NCBI RefSeq assembly: GCF_049800775.1
Contig: NZ_JBNAFR010000001.1
Coordinates: 930,001 to 994,000 of the forward strand
DNA: 64,000 nt
DNA from: Dinoroseobacter sp049800775
GTDB taxonomy: Bacteria; Pseudomonadota; Alphaproteobacteria; Rhodobacterales; Rhodobacteraceae
Direction: 5' to 3'
The notes beneath the pieces are model-generated. The model was not told where the DNA came from, made no database searches, and saw only the letters and a list, made by a program, of their open reading frames with translations. This document shows positions 1 through 7,904 of the stretch, piece by piece. The stretch's first letter is position 1; each line of letters begins with the position of its first letter. Made by a program: the position numbers and the translations under genes.

Positions 1-291
1 GTCGGAGATTTGCGGAGGGCGATCCGTCAGGTCGTGGCGCGTCAGACCTTTCTCTCTGCGGCCGTGGCAGAGCAGACCACAGGCGGCACCGATCCGCAGA
101 CGGTCTTGACGCCGCGGGAACTGGAATGTCTGCGCGCGGCCTCGCTGGGCATGCCGAACAAGACCATCGCCCTGCATCTCGGCGTGAGCTTGCGCACTGT
201 GAAGTTTCACTTCGAAAATGCCTTTCGCAAACTGAACGCCCGCAACCGCAGCGGGGCCATCGCGATTGGCCGTCAAGACGGCCTGCTGTAG
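1..291 (+). CDS. LuxR-family transcriptional regulator, C-terminal part
   Basis: The reading frame is open from the first base of the window and stops at 289-291, so the N-terminus lies outside. The last ~65 residues form a LuxR/GerE helix-turn-helix: a TPRELECLRA start, then NKTIALHLGVSLRTVKFHFENAFRKL, split here as the scaffold helix NKTIALHLGVS and the recognition helix RTVKFHFENAFRKL, then a NARNRSGAIA helix. This is the DNA-binding domain of autoinducer or response-regulator type activators. The sensor domain is not visible, so neither quorum sensing nor phosphorelay can be claimed. The ugp operon starts 276 bases downstream on the same strand, but nothing shows a regulatory link. Confidence 0.85.
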   Translation, partial: VGDLRRAIRQVVARQTFLSAAVAEQTTGGTDPQTVLTPRELECLRAASLGMPNKTIALHLGVSLRTVKFHFENAFRKLNARNRSGAIAIGRQDGLL

Positions 292-567
292 CGTGCTGGT
301 GTCCGAGATACGGCGGCGCGTCCGCCCGGGGGCTGGCAAGCTGCGGTCAACCGGTGCCCGGTGAAGAGAAATAGCACGAACTGCGCAGCCTCCGGGATGG
401 CGGACGGACCAAACAGCCCTCGCCCCCGGGGCGCCCCTAGGCCAAATCCCTGAAATGACAAGCGACCCTTGCAATGCGGCTCCGCGAGGGTAATGTCGGA
501 CACCTGAGATGGCTTCGGACAAGAACGCTGTTCAAGAACGCACGCAACGACGTGCAAGGGAGGAAGA

Positions 568-1881
568 ATGAGAAAACACCTTACTGGCGCGCTCCTGCTC
601 GCCGGAACCGCTTTGTCGCCCATGGCTGCCTACGCGCAAACCGAGGTTCAGTTCTGGCACGCCTTCACGGGCCGCCTCGGCGAGCTGGTGAAAGCCCAGG
701 TCGAAGAATTCAACGGAAGCCAGGACGATTTCGTCGTCGTCGAAAGCCACAAGGGCAACTATTCCGAAACGCTGAACGCCGGGATCGCGGCCTTCCGCGC
801 GGGCGAGCAGCCCCACATCCTGATGGTGTTCGAAGTGGGCACCGCGACCATGATGTCCGCCGCGGGTGCAACCAAGCCGGTCTATGAAGTGATGGCCGAG
901 AGCGGCGCGACCTTTGACCCGGATGCCTATATCGGCTCGGTCAAAGGGTATTACACCACGACCGATGGCGAGATGCTGTCCTTGCCCTTCAACTCCTCGA
1001 CCCCGGTTCTCTGGGTGAACCGTGACGCGTTCGAGGCGGCGGGCGTGGATCCGGACACGGACCTGTCCACATGGCAGAATGTCAGCGCGACGCTGGATGC
1101 CCTGAAAGCCGGGGGCGAGGATTGCCCGCTGGTCACCGCTTGGCAGAGCTGGATCCACCTGGAGAACTTTTCGGCCTATCACGACGTGCCCTTCGCCTCG
1201 AAGGACAATGGCTTTGCCGGTCTGGATACCGAGCTGATGCTGAACGGCGAAGCGCAGGTCGCGCATCTGACCGCGATGGGTCAGTGGGCGCAGGACGGCA
1301 AGTTCATCTATACGGGCCGCCGCAACGAGGGTGGCGCGAACTTCCGGTCTGGTGAATGCGCTCTCTTTACCGAGAGCTCGGCAGGCTATGCCGGGATCAA
1401 GGCCGAGGCGCAGTTCGACTTCGATGTGCGCCCGCTCCCCTATTGGGAAGGTGTCGGCAACAGCCCGCAGAACACCATCATCGGGGGCGCGTCCCTCTGG
1501 GTGCTCGAAGGGCATGAAAGCGACGAGTACAAGGGCGTGGGCGAGTTCCTAGCCTTCCTCTCGTCCTCGGATGTTCAGGCGCAATGGCACCAGGATACCG
1601 GCTATCTTCCGATCACCGCCGAAGCCGGGGAAGCCACCCGCGCCTCGGGGTTCTATGAAGAGAACCCCGGCACCGATATCGCGGTGATCCAGATGACCGC
1701 GAAAGAGCCGACCGCCAATTCCAAGGGTCTGCGCCTTGGATCCTTCGATCAGATCCGCGGGATCATCGACGAAGAGCTCGAGGCGATCTGGTCCGGCGAC
1801 AAGACGGCCCAAGAGGCCATGGACAGCGCCAAGACACGGGGCGATGCCCTGCTGCGGCGCTTTGAATCCGCCAACCGTTAA
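568..1881 (+). CDS. ugpB: sn-glycerol-3-phosphate ABC transporter, periplasmic binding protein
   Basis: This 437-residue protein binds the substrate in the periplasm and delivers it to the UgpA/UgpE permease. A Sec signal peptide covers residues 1-23 with an AYA-QT cleavage site. The mature start TEVQFWHAFTGRLGEL matches the UgpB subgroup of family 1 extracellular solute-binding proteins, and length is typical of the family. A strong ribosome site (AGGGAGGAAG) lies just before the ATG. It heads a four-gene ugpB-ugpA-ugpE-ugpC series. Glycerol-3-phosphate is the family default; glycerophosphodiesters or a sugar cannot be excluded without binding data. No ugpQ diesterase gene is present nearby. 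Confidence 0.9.
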   Translation: MRKHLTGALLLAGTALSPMAAYAQTEVQFWHAFTGRLGELVKAQVEEFNGSQDDFVVVESHKGNYSETLNAGIAAFRAGEQPHILMVFEVGTATMMSAAGATKPVYEVMAESGATFDPDAYIGSVKGYYTTTDGEMLSLPFNSSTPVLWVNRDAFEAAGVDPDTDLSTWQNVSATLDALKAGGEDCPLVTAWQSWIHLENFSAYHDVPFASKDNGFAGLDTELMLNGEAQVAHLTAMGQWAQDGKFIYTGRRNEGGANFRSGECALFTESSAGYAGIKAEAQFDFDVRPLPYWEGVGNSPQNTIIGGASLWVLEGHESDEYKGVGEFLAFLSSSDVQAQWHQDTGYLPITAEAGEATRASGFYEENPGTDIAVIQMTAKEPTANSKGLRLGSFDQIRGIIDEELEAIWSGDKTAQEAMDSAKTRGDALLRRFESANR

Positions 1882-1889
1882 GACCTGAT

Positions 1890-1918
1890 CGGGCAGGCCC
1901 ACGCGGCCTGCCCGTTTC
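1890..1918 (+). promoter_or_regulatory. Intercistronic hairpin between ugpB and ugpA
   Basis: A perfect 10-bp stem (CGGGCAGGCC at 1890-1899 with GGCCTGCCCG at 1905-1914) with a 5-base loop is followed by TTTCCTT. It lies between the binding-protein gene and the permease genes. Such hairpins commonly protect the upstream mRNA or partly stop transcription, so that more binding protein than permease is made. Which applies here is inference. Confidence 0.6.
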
Positions 1919-1935
1919 CTTGCGGGGGCAAGTTC

Positions 1936-2817
1936 ATGGAAAAGCGCGTCACCTTTCGCGGCTGGCTGTTGCCGGTTCTTCTCATCGCGCCACAGGTGCT
2001 CGTCTCGGCGGTGTTCTTCTTTTACCCGGCCGCGCAGGCGATCTGGCAATCGCTGTTTATTCCCGACCCGTTCGGGCTCTCCTCGCAATTCGTGGGGCTC
2101 GGAAATTTCGAGTTCCTGCTGAGCGACCCTTTCTACCGCGCATCCTTCGTGACCACGGCGGTCTTCTCGATCCTTGTCACGCTCTGCTCGATGATCCCGG
2201 CCCTGTTCCTGGCGGTTATCGCGGACCGCCTGATCAAGGGCTCGGGCGTCTATCGCACCCTGCTGATCTGGCCCTATGCGGTGGCCCCTGCCGTGGCCGG
2301 GGTGCTGTGGCTGTTCATGTTCAACACGCGGGTGGGCGTGATCTCGTGGTATCTCGGCACCCTCGGCTATGACTGGAACCACGTCCTGAATGGCGGCGAG
2401 GCCATGGGCCTTGTGGTGGTCGCCTCGGCCTGGGGTCGGATCAGCTACAACTTCCTGTTCTTCTTCGCAGCTCTGCAGGCCGTGCCGAAATCGGTGATCG
2501 AGGCCGCAGCCATTGACGGCGCGCGGTTCTGGCGGCGGTTCTTCACCATCGTGTTGCCGCTGCTTTCACCAACCACGTTCTTCCTGCTGGTGGTGAACGT
2601 GGTCTATGCCTTCTTCGAAACCTTCGGCGTGATCCACACGATCACGGGGGGCGGGCCACAGCAATCCACGACCATCCTCGTCTACAAGGTCTTCTCGGAC
2701 GGGTTTGTCGGACAGGATCTGGGGTCGAGTTCGGCCCAGTCGGTGATCCTGCTGGTGGTGGTCGGATTGCTGACGGTAATCCAGTTCAAGTTCATTGAAA
2801 AGCGGGTGCATTACTGA
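1936..2817 (+). CDS. ugpA: Glycerol-3-phosphate ABC transporter permease UgpA
   Basis: This is one of the two inner-membrane channel subunits of the importer (293 residues). The N-terminus GWLLPVLLIAPQVLVSAVFF is the first membrane segment and resembles E. coli UgpA. The EAA loop that docks on the ATPase is visible as EAAAIDGARFWRRFFTIVLP near residues 187-206. About six membrane segments are apparent, as expected for the MalF/UgpA class. The stop codon overlaps the ugpE start (TGATG), so the two are translationally coupled. Confidence 0.9.
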   Translation: MEKRVTFRGWLLPVLLIAPQVLVSAVFFFYPAAQAIWQSLFIPDPFGLSSQFVGLGNFEFLLSDPFYRASFVTTAVFSILVTLCSMIPALFLAVIADRLIKGSGVYRTLLIWPYAVAPAVAGVLWLFMFNTRVGVISWYLGTLGYDWNHVLNGGEAMGLVVVASAWGRISYNFLFFFAALQAVPKSVIEAAAIDGARFWRRFFTIVLPLLSPTTFFLLVVNVVYAFFETFGVIHTITGGGPQQSTTILVYKVFSDGFVGQDLGSSSAQSVILLVVVGLLTVIQFKFIEKRVHY

Positions 2818-3674
2818 TGGCCCGCGAAGTACACGGAATGGTCGAAAAGCGCGGCGCGGGCCTGTGGCTGACCCATGTCTTCATGATCCTCGGCGTGCTG
2901 GTGATCTTCTTTCCGATCTGGCTGGCCTTCGTGGCCTCGACCGTCACCCAGCAAGAGATCATCCAGCCCCCGATGCCCGTGATCCCGGGCGACCAGTTCT
3001 GGATCAATTATCGCAATGCGCTGTTCTCGGGCGTCAACGTGCCCGTGGCGACCATGCTGTTCAACTCGCTGGTCATGGCGATCGGGATCGCGGTGGGCAA
3101 GATTGCCATCTCGCTCCTTTCGGCCTTCGCCATCGTCTATTTCCGCTTTCCGGGACGCAACCTCTTCTTCTGGATGATCTTCCTGACGCTGATGCTGCCG
3201 GTGGAGGTGCGGATCGTGCCGACCTTCGAGGTCGTGGCCGGGTTCGGCATGCTCAACAGCTATTCCGGGCTGATCTTTCCGCTGATCGCCTCGGCCACGG
3301 CGACATTCCTCTTCCGGCAGTTCTTTCTGACAATTCCCGATGAGCTGGCCGAGGCCGCCCGGGTCGATGGCGCGCGGCCCATGCGGTTCTTCTGGGATAT
3401 CGTCGTGCCCATGAGCCGGACAAATGTGGCGGCGCTTTTCGTGATCCTCTTCATCTATGGCTGGAACCAGTATCTCTGGCCGCTGCTGATCACGACCGAT
3501 CCGGAAATGAACACGATCGTCATGGGCATCAAGCAGATGTTCCCCTCGGGCGATGACTTTGCCCATTGGCCGACCATCATGGCGACCTCCATCCTTGCGA
3601 TGATCCCGCCGGTGATCGTCGTGGTGGGGATGCAGCGGCTCTTCATCCGCGGCCTTGTAGACAGCGAGAAATAG
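2817..3674 (+). CDS. ugpE: Glycerol-3-phosphate ABC transporter permease UgpE
   Basis: This is the second channel subunit (285 residues), MalG/UgpE class. It carries six predicted membrane segments and the EAA motif EAARVDGARPMRFFWDIVVP near residues 179-198. It starts inside the ugpA stop codon and ends two bases before the ugpC start, so the operon is continuous. The C-terminus QRLFIRGLVDSEK is typical of this subfamily, where the tail contacts the ATPase. Together with UgpA it forms the heterodimeric pore. Confidence 0.9.
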   Translation: MAREVHGMVEKRGAGLWLTHVFMILGVLVIFFPIWLAFVASTVTQQEIIQPPMPVIPGDQFWINYRNALFSGVNVPVATMLFNSLVMAIGIAVGKIAISLLSAFAIVYFRFPGRNLFFWMIFLTLMLPVEVRIVPTFEVVAGFGMLNSYSGLIFPLIASATATFLFRQFFLTIPDELAEAARVDGARPMRFFWDIVVPMSRTNVAALFVILFIYGWNQYLWPLLITTDPEMNTIVMGIKQMFPSGDDFAHWPTIMATSILAMIPPVIVVVGMQRLFIRGLVDSEK

Positions 3675-3676
3675 AT

Positions 3677-4729
3677 ATGGCGACAGTCACCCTTCAGGAC
3701 GTCAAGAAAAGCTTTGGCGCCACGGACGTGATCCACGGGATCGATGTCGAGATCGCCGATGGTGAGTTCATCGTCATTGTCGGCCCGTCGGGCTGCGGGA
3801 AATCCACCCTGCTGCGGATGGTGGCTGGGCTGGAAACCGTCTCATCCGGCGATGTCCTGATCGGCGGGACGCGGGCCAATGACAAGGAACCCATGGATCG
3901 CGACATCGCCATGGTGTTTCAGAACTATGCGCTCTATCCGCATATGTCCGTGCGCCAGAACATGGGCTACGGGCTCAAGATCGCGGGCCTGCCGAAGGAC
4001 GAGATCAACGCCAAAGTCGAGGAGGCAGCCCGCCTCCTGCAGCTTGCTCCGCTTCTGGACCGCAAGCCCAAGCAGCTCTCGGGTGGACAGCGCCAGCGCG
4101 TCGCCATGGGCCGGGCCATCGTCCGGGAACCGGCGGTGTTCCTGTTTGACGAACCGCTCAGCAATCTCGACGCCAAGCTGCGCGTGCAGATGCGTCTCGA
4201 GATCCGCGAGCTTCAGGCCAAGCTGGGCATCACCTCGCTTTATGTGACCCATGATCAGGTCGAGGCCATGACCATGGCGGATCGGATGATCGTGATGAAT
4301 GGCGGGGTGGCCGAGCAGATCGGCACGCCGCTGGAGGTCTATGAAACCCCGCGCACCCTGTTTGCCGCGCAGTTCATCGGCAGCCCGGCCATGAACATCC
4401 TCGACGCGCAGATCGCAAACGGGCAGGTCGTGCTGGAGGGGCAAAGCCTCGCCGAGACCAGCCATCCCGACGGACCGGTGAAGTTCGGGGTCCGACCGGA
4501 GCATATGGTGCCGGACACAGGCGGTGCGCTGGCCGTCACCATCCAGATGACCGAACCCCTGGGCGCCAACACCTTGCTCCATGGCAAACTGGCGGGGCAT
4601 CCGGACAGCTTTACCCTGAGCCTGCCGGGTGTGCATGCGATGCCAGGCTCGAGCGCGGCACAGCGGTTCTCGGTACAGCCGGGCCAATTCCATCTCTTCC
4701 ATCCCGAGACCGGTCTGCGCCTGTCCTAG
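3677..4729 (+). CDS. ugpC: Glycerol-3-phosphate ABC transporter ATP-binding protein
   Basis: This is the cytoplasmic ATPase (350 residues) that powers the importer. It shows Walker A GPSGCGKST, Q-loop VFQNYALYPHMSV, signature LSGGQRQRVAMGRA, Walker B VFLFDEPLSNLDA and the switch THDQVEAM. A C-terminal TOBE-type domain runs from about residue 235 on, as in MalK and UgpC. The frame stays open upstream into ugpE, but the ATG at 3677 gives the canonical MATVTLQDVKKSFG start of the family, so that start is chosen. It is the last gene of the ugp operon. Confidence 0.92.
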   Translation: MATVTLQDVKKSFGATDVIHGIDVEIADGEFIVIVGPSGCGKSTLLRMVAGLETVSSGDVLIGGTRANDKEPMDRDIAMVFQNYALYPHMSVRQNMGYGLKIAGLPKDEINAKVEEAARLLQLAPLLDRKPKQLSGGQRQRVAMGRAIVREPAVFLFDEPLSNLDAKLRVQMRLEIRELQAKLGITSLYVTHDQVEAMTMADRMIVMNGGVAEQIGTPLEVYETPRTLFAAQFIGSPAMNILDAQIANGQVVLEGQSLAETSHPDGPVKFGVRPEHMVPDTGGALAVTIQMTEPLGANTLLHGKLAGHPDSFTLSLPGVHAMPGSSAAQRFSVQPGQFHLFHPETGLRLS

Positions 4730-4874
4730 GGCGCGCGGCCCACGCGTTGACGCAGCCTGCAGGCGCGCCATGTATCCGTCGACAGAGCGGTGCGGCTTTG
4801 GCCGTTTTTGACGCCTGACTGTCATTTCAGCCAGACGCAAGACCGCCTAAAGGTTTCTGCACCAAGAGGCGCAG

Positions 4875-6101
4875 ATGCCGGGAATGGACGAGATCATGAA
4901 CGTGAGGGCCCCCAAGACACCGCCCGTGGGCGCGCTGAACTTCGCCCTGCTTTTGGGGGCCAACGCGATCCTCGGATCCGCGATGCCGATGATGATCATC
5001 CTCGGGGCGCTGGCCGGTCTGCTTCTGGCGCCCACACCGGCGCTGGCCACCCTGCCCGCCTCGGTCTCGACCCTCGCGGGGCTGGTGGCTGCGGCACCGT
5101 TCTCGCTCTTCATGGGGCGCTATGGCCGTCGGGCAGGTTTCATGGTGGGGGCTGTGGTTGCGGGTCTGGGCGCGGCGGCGGGTGTGGTCGGTGTCATGCA
5201 ATCCAGCTTCGTCCTGCTGCTGCTGGGCCATTTTGCGATCGGGGCGGCGCTGGCGTGTTTTCAGTTCTTTCGCTTCGCCGCCGCCGAGGTTGTGCCGGAG
5301 CGCTGGAAGCCCGTGGCGATCTCCTTGATGCTGACCTCTGGCCTGCTGGCCGCCTTTGCCGGGCCCGAGGTGTTTGCCCGCACAAAGGACCTGCTTGCTC
5401 CCATTCCCTTTGCCGGCGCCTATGGGGCGATCATCCTTCTCAACGTGATCGGGGTCATCCCGCTTCTTTTCCTGCGCGGGTCGCAGGCGCCCCAGAGGCA
5501 AGACGCGGCGGCCACGTCGCCCGTCCGCGTCGCGCAGGTCCTAAGGCGGCCCGCGGTCGCCGTGGCGATTGCGGCTGCCGCGGTCTCGCAGGGGGTGATG
5601 GTGCTGCTGATGGTACCGACACCCATCGCCATGGTCGGATGCGGGTTCGGCGAGGCCACGGCCGGGGACGTGGTGCGCTGGCATGTGGTGGCAATGTTCG
5701 CGCCCAGCTTTTTCACCGGGTTCCTGATCAAGCGCTTCGGAGCCACGAGGATCGTGATGACCGGCCTCGCGCTGCTCGGAGGCTCGGGCGTGATTGCCGC
5801 CAGTGGCGTGACCCTGCCCCATTTCTACGGCGCATTGATCGTTCTCGGGCTGGGCTGGAATTTCGGGTTCGTAGGCGCGACGAGCCTTTTGGCAGACGCG
5901 CTCGCCCCGCAAGAGCGCCCCTCGGTTCAGGGCCTCAACGATACGGTCATTGCGCTCTGCGCCTCCCTCTGCGCCTTTGCCTCCGGGGCGCTGGTGAACG
6001 GAGCGGGCTGGACGGTGCTCGCACTCATGGCGCTGCCCATTGTCGGCGGGATGGCGATTGCCCTTCTCTGGGCTGCGCGCCAACGCCAGGCGGTCGTCTG
6101 A
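4875..6101 (+). CDS. Major facilitator superfamily transporter
   Basis: This is a 408-residue inner-membrane protein with about twelve hydrophobic segments. The MFS loop 2-3 motif appears as GRYGRRAGFMVGA around residues 81-93. The substrate cannot be read from sequence. The ATG at 4875 follows an AAGAGGCG ribosome site; ATGs at 4884 and 4896 in the same frame are possible alternatives. It follows ugpC after 145 bases and is probably a separate transcription unit. Its nearest relatives are probably multidrug or YbfB-like MFS proteins, but this is not certain. Confidence 0.85.
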   Translation: MPGMDEIMNVRAPKTPPVGALNFALLLGANAILGSAMPMMIILGALAGLLLAPTPALATLPASVSTLAGLVAAAPFSLFMGRYGRRAGFMVGAVVAGLGAAAGVVGVMQSSFVLLLLGHFAIGAALACFQFFRFAAAEVVPERWKPVAISLMLTSGLLAAFAGPEVFARTKDLLAPIPFAGAYGAIILLNVIGVIPLLFLRGSQAPQRQDAAATSPVRVAQVLRRPAVAVAIAAAAVSQGVMVLLMVPTPIAMVGCGFGEATAGDVVRWHVVAMFAPSFFTGFLIKRFGATRIVMTGLALLGGSGVIAASGVTLPHFYGALIVLGLGWNFGFVGATSLLADALAPQERPSVQGLNDTVIALCASLCAFASGALVNGAGWTVLALMALPIVGGMAIALLWAARQRQAVV

Positions 6102-6178
6102 CCGGGCGCTTGCCGCGCGACATGCCTTCATAGGCCTGAGACAACCTTCCCAGAGGGGCACTGCAAGCGACTTGCTCG

Positions 6179-6553
6179 ATGCGCATATCGTCTCTGCGAC
6201 CATCGCGGGGGCAATCATCGGCATCCTCTTTGCCGCGGCATGGGTACAGCCCGCCTCTCATCACGCTGGCTGCAACCCTTGGCGCACTCAGCCTGCCCGT
6301 TCTCGCACAAACAACGCCAAGCACCGCCGTCACGAGGGACCAAGCCGTCGCCATCGCACTCGCCGCCCAGACCGGCACCATTGCCGAGGCCGAACTTGAC
6401 CAGTTCGAGGGGCGCGCGGCCTATGACATTGAGGTCGTGAATGCGGCTGGGGACGAAATCGAGTTCAAGGTCGACGCGGAGACAGGAGAAATCCTGAAAG
6501 TCTGGACTGACGATGACCCGACGGATGATCCGGTGAGCGCGGATTGTGATTGA
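6179..6553 (+). CDS. Exported PepSY-domain protein
   Basis: This is a small protein of up to 124 residues. A hydrophobic stretch LITLAATLGALSLPVLAQ serves as a signal peptide, and the rest is a single PepSY domain: TRDQAVAIALAAQTG, then YDIEVVNAAGDEIEFKVDAETGEILKV. PepSY domains are periplasmic and often inhibit peptidases or bind sensor partners. The start is uncertain: the ATG at 6179 leaves an unusually long polar segment before the hydrophobic core, and no better in-frame start is visible. An acidic tail follows (DDDPTDDPVSADCD). A terminator lies right after the stop. Confidence 0.75.
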   Translation: MRISSLRPSRGQSSASSLPRHGYSPPLITLAATLGALSLPVLAQTTPSTAVTRDQAVAIALAAQTGTIAEAELDQFEGRAAYDIEVVNAAGDEIEFKVDAETGEILKVWTDDDPTDDPVSADCD

Positions 6554-6561
6554 GATATTGA

Positions 6562-6592
6562 AAAACTGGGCCTGAATGCGGGCCCAGTTTCA
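6562..6592 (+). terminator. Intrinsic terminator after the PepSY gene
   Basis: A 10-bp perfect stem, AAACTGGGCC (6563-6572) with GGCCCAGTTT (6581-6590), has an 8-base loop and runs into T-rich sequence. It starts about ten bases after the PepSY stop codon. Confidence 0.8.
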
Positions 6593-7142
6593 TTCGACCT
6601 TCGATCGGGTGAAGATCGTCTCCGTCTGAAAATCTATTTTCCAACCAAACGTCAAAAGAACAATTTGAAACAACTCAGCCTTATCCGAGATAGAGGCGCG
6701 AGTTTCGCAAAACCTTGCGCAATAGCAAGCGCTTTTTCCCAGTGTTCTTCACATAAACATGCCCGAATCACACGGGCATATTTCTAATGACGTCAAAGGG
6801 CTGTTGTGCACCGCAGGAACCGCACAAGAATCACGTGCAGGCTTCCAGAAACCGCACAAAACCTCAGGTTTTGCCAGAGTTCGGTCAAAACTAGACTGAA
6901 CCGATCGGCGCGAGATCCATTCGTGGAATTGCGTCTTCTCCCATTGCTACTGATCTGCTCAGCGCGCCCGGATCTCTTTGGTGGGAACCCGCTTGGCAGC
7001 CCTATGCGTAACATCGTTTCGCCCAAATCATCCATCAGGAATTGACCAGAAACTCAGGAGTGCGTTTCGGAATGGCCTTGTAACAGGAACGTGAGCACCC
7101 ATATTAGATGTATACCACGGAATACAGAAGAAAGGCCGAACA
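6593..7142. other. Intergenic region before the YqiJ/flotillin pair
   Basis: No convincing gene is visible in these ~550 bases. The stretch is more AT-rich than its surroundings. It holds a perfect 7-bp hairpin (ATGCCCG 6759-6765 with CGGGCAT 6773-6779) followed by TATTTC, and a short AAAACCT/AGGTTTT inverted repeat near 6860. The promoter of the yqiJ-like gene should lie in the last ~100 bases. A GAAAGG ribosome site precedes the ATG at 7143. Confidence 0.5.
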
Positions 7143-7883
7143 ATGTTCGACCTCTACTTAACGGAGCCGGTCGCTCCGTTTACAATTGCGCTCGCGCTTC
7201 TGCTCGGGCTTCTGGCGCTGGAGCTTGTTCTGGCGCTGCTTGGCGTGACCCTTTTGGGGTTGGGTGCGGATGCAGAGATTGACCTCGATCTAGACGTCGC
7301 GGAGCCCGATCTCGGCGATTTCGACATCGATTTCGGCGATGCCGATCCGGAGCTCTTTGACTTTGCAGATGCAGGGCCGAGCAGCGATGCCGCGCTTGAG
7401 GCCACTGAGACCGTGGCTCCGGGGGTGGCGTCCTGGCTGGGCCTTGGCAAGGTGCCGACCTTGATCTGGTTCGCTGCAGCGTTGCTCGGCTTTGGCGTCA
7501 CGGGGATCGCCTTGCAAAGCACAGCCGTTGCAGTGTTCGGAGCCGCGCTCCCTGCGGTTCTGGCCGCTCTCCCAGCGGTCTTTGCCGGCCTCTGGTTCGC
7601 ACGATCATTCGGCGCGGTGTTCGCACGCATGCTGCCGAAAACAGAAAGCACAGCGCTCTCGGCGCGCCATCTCGGACGCCGCATCGGGGTCGTTACACAA
7701 GGCACGGCAAAGCGGGGAAAGCCGACCGAAGTCCGCATCTCGGACCGGCATGGCAATACCCATTACCTGCGGGCAGAGCCTTTGAAGGACGAGGACGAGA
7801 TCCCTGCCGGGACTGAAGTCCTGGTTCTGCGCCACCGGTTTGAAGAGGGGTATCGACTGGTGCCTCTCGGCCCCGAAAGCTGA
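7143..7883 (+). CDS. YqiJ-like OB-fold membrane protein
   Basis: This is a 246-residue inner-membrane protein. A long N-terminal membrane segment (residues ~12-40) is followed by a very acidic loop rich in Asp (residues ~42-80), two further membrane segments (~105-155), and a C-terminal soluble domain from ~170 with the NfeD/OB-like pattern (GRRIGVVTQGTAKRGKPTEV). In E. coli and other bacteria YqiJ sits directly before the flotillin YqiK, exactly as here with a 21-base gap. The pair is thought to organise membrane microdomains. Function in this organism is inferred from family and synteny. Confidence 0.8.
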   Translation: MFDLYLTEPVAPFTIALALLLGLLALELVLALLGVTLLGLGADAEIDLDLDVAEPDLGDFDIDFGDADPELFDFADAGPSSDAALEATETVAPGVASWLGLGKVPTLIWFAAALLGFGVTGIALQSTAVAVFGAALPAVLAALPAVFAGLWFARSFGAVFARMLPKTESTALSARHLGRRIGVVTQGTAKRGKPTEVRISDRHGNTHYLRAEPLKDEDEIPAGTEVLVLRHRFEEGYRLVPLGPES

Positions 7884-7904
7884 TCAACAACATAGGAGAA
7901 CTTC

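Noticed and set aside
532..1515. Long open frame on the minus strand across ugpB
   Set aside because: It is the antisense shadow of ugpB, with no ribosome site or domain, typical of GC-rich DNA.
6040..6399. Alternative hydrophobic frame GAIIGILFAAAWVQP before the PepSY gene
   Set aside because: It was considered as a frameshifted signal peptide, but it runs on into Arg/His-rich noise and the PepSY frame already supplies its own hydrophobic core.
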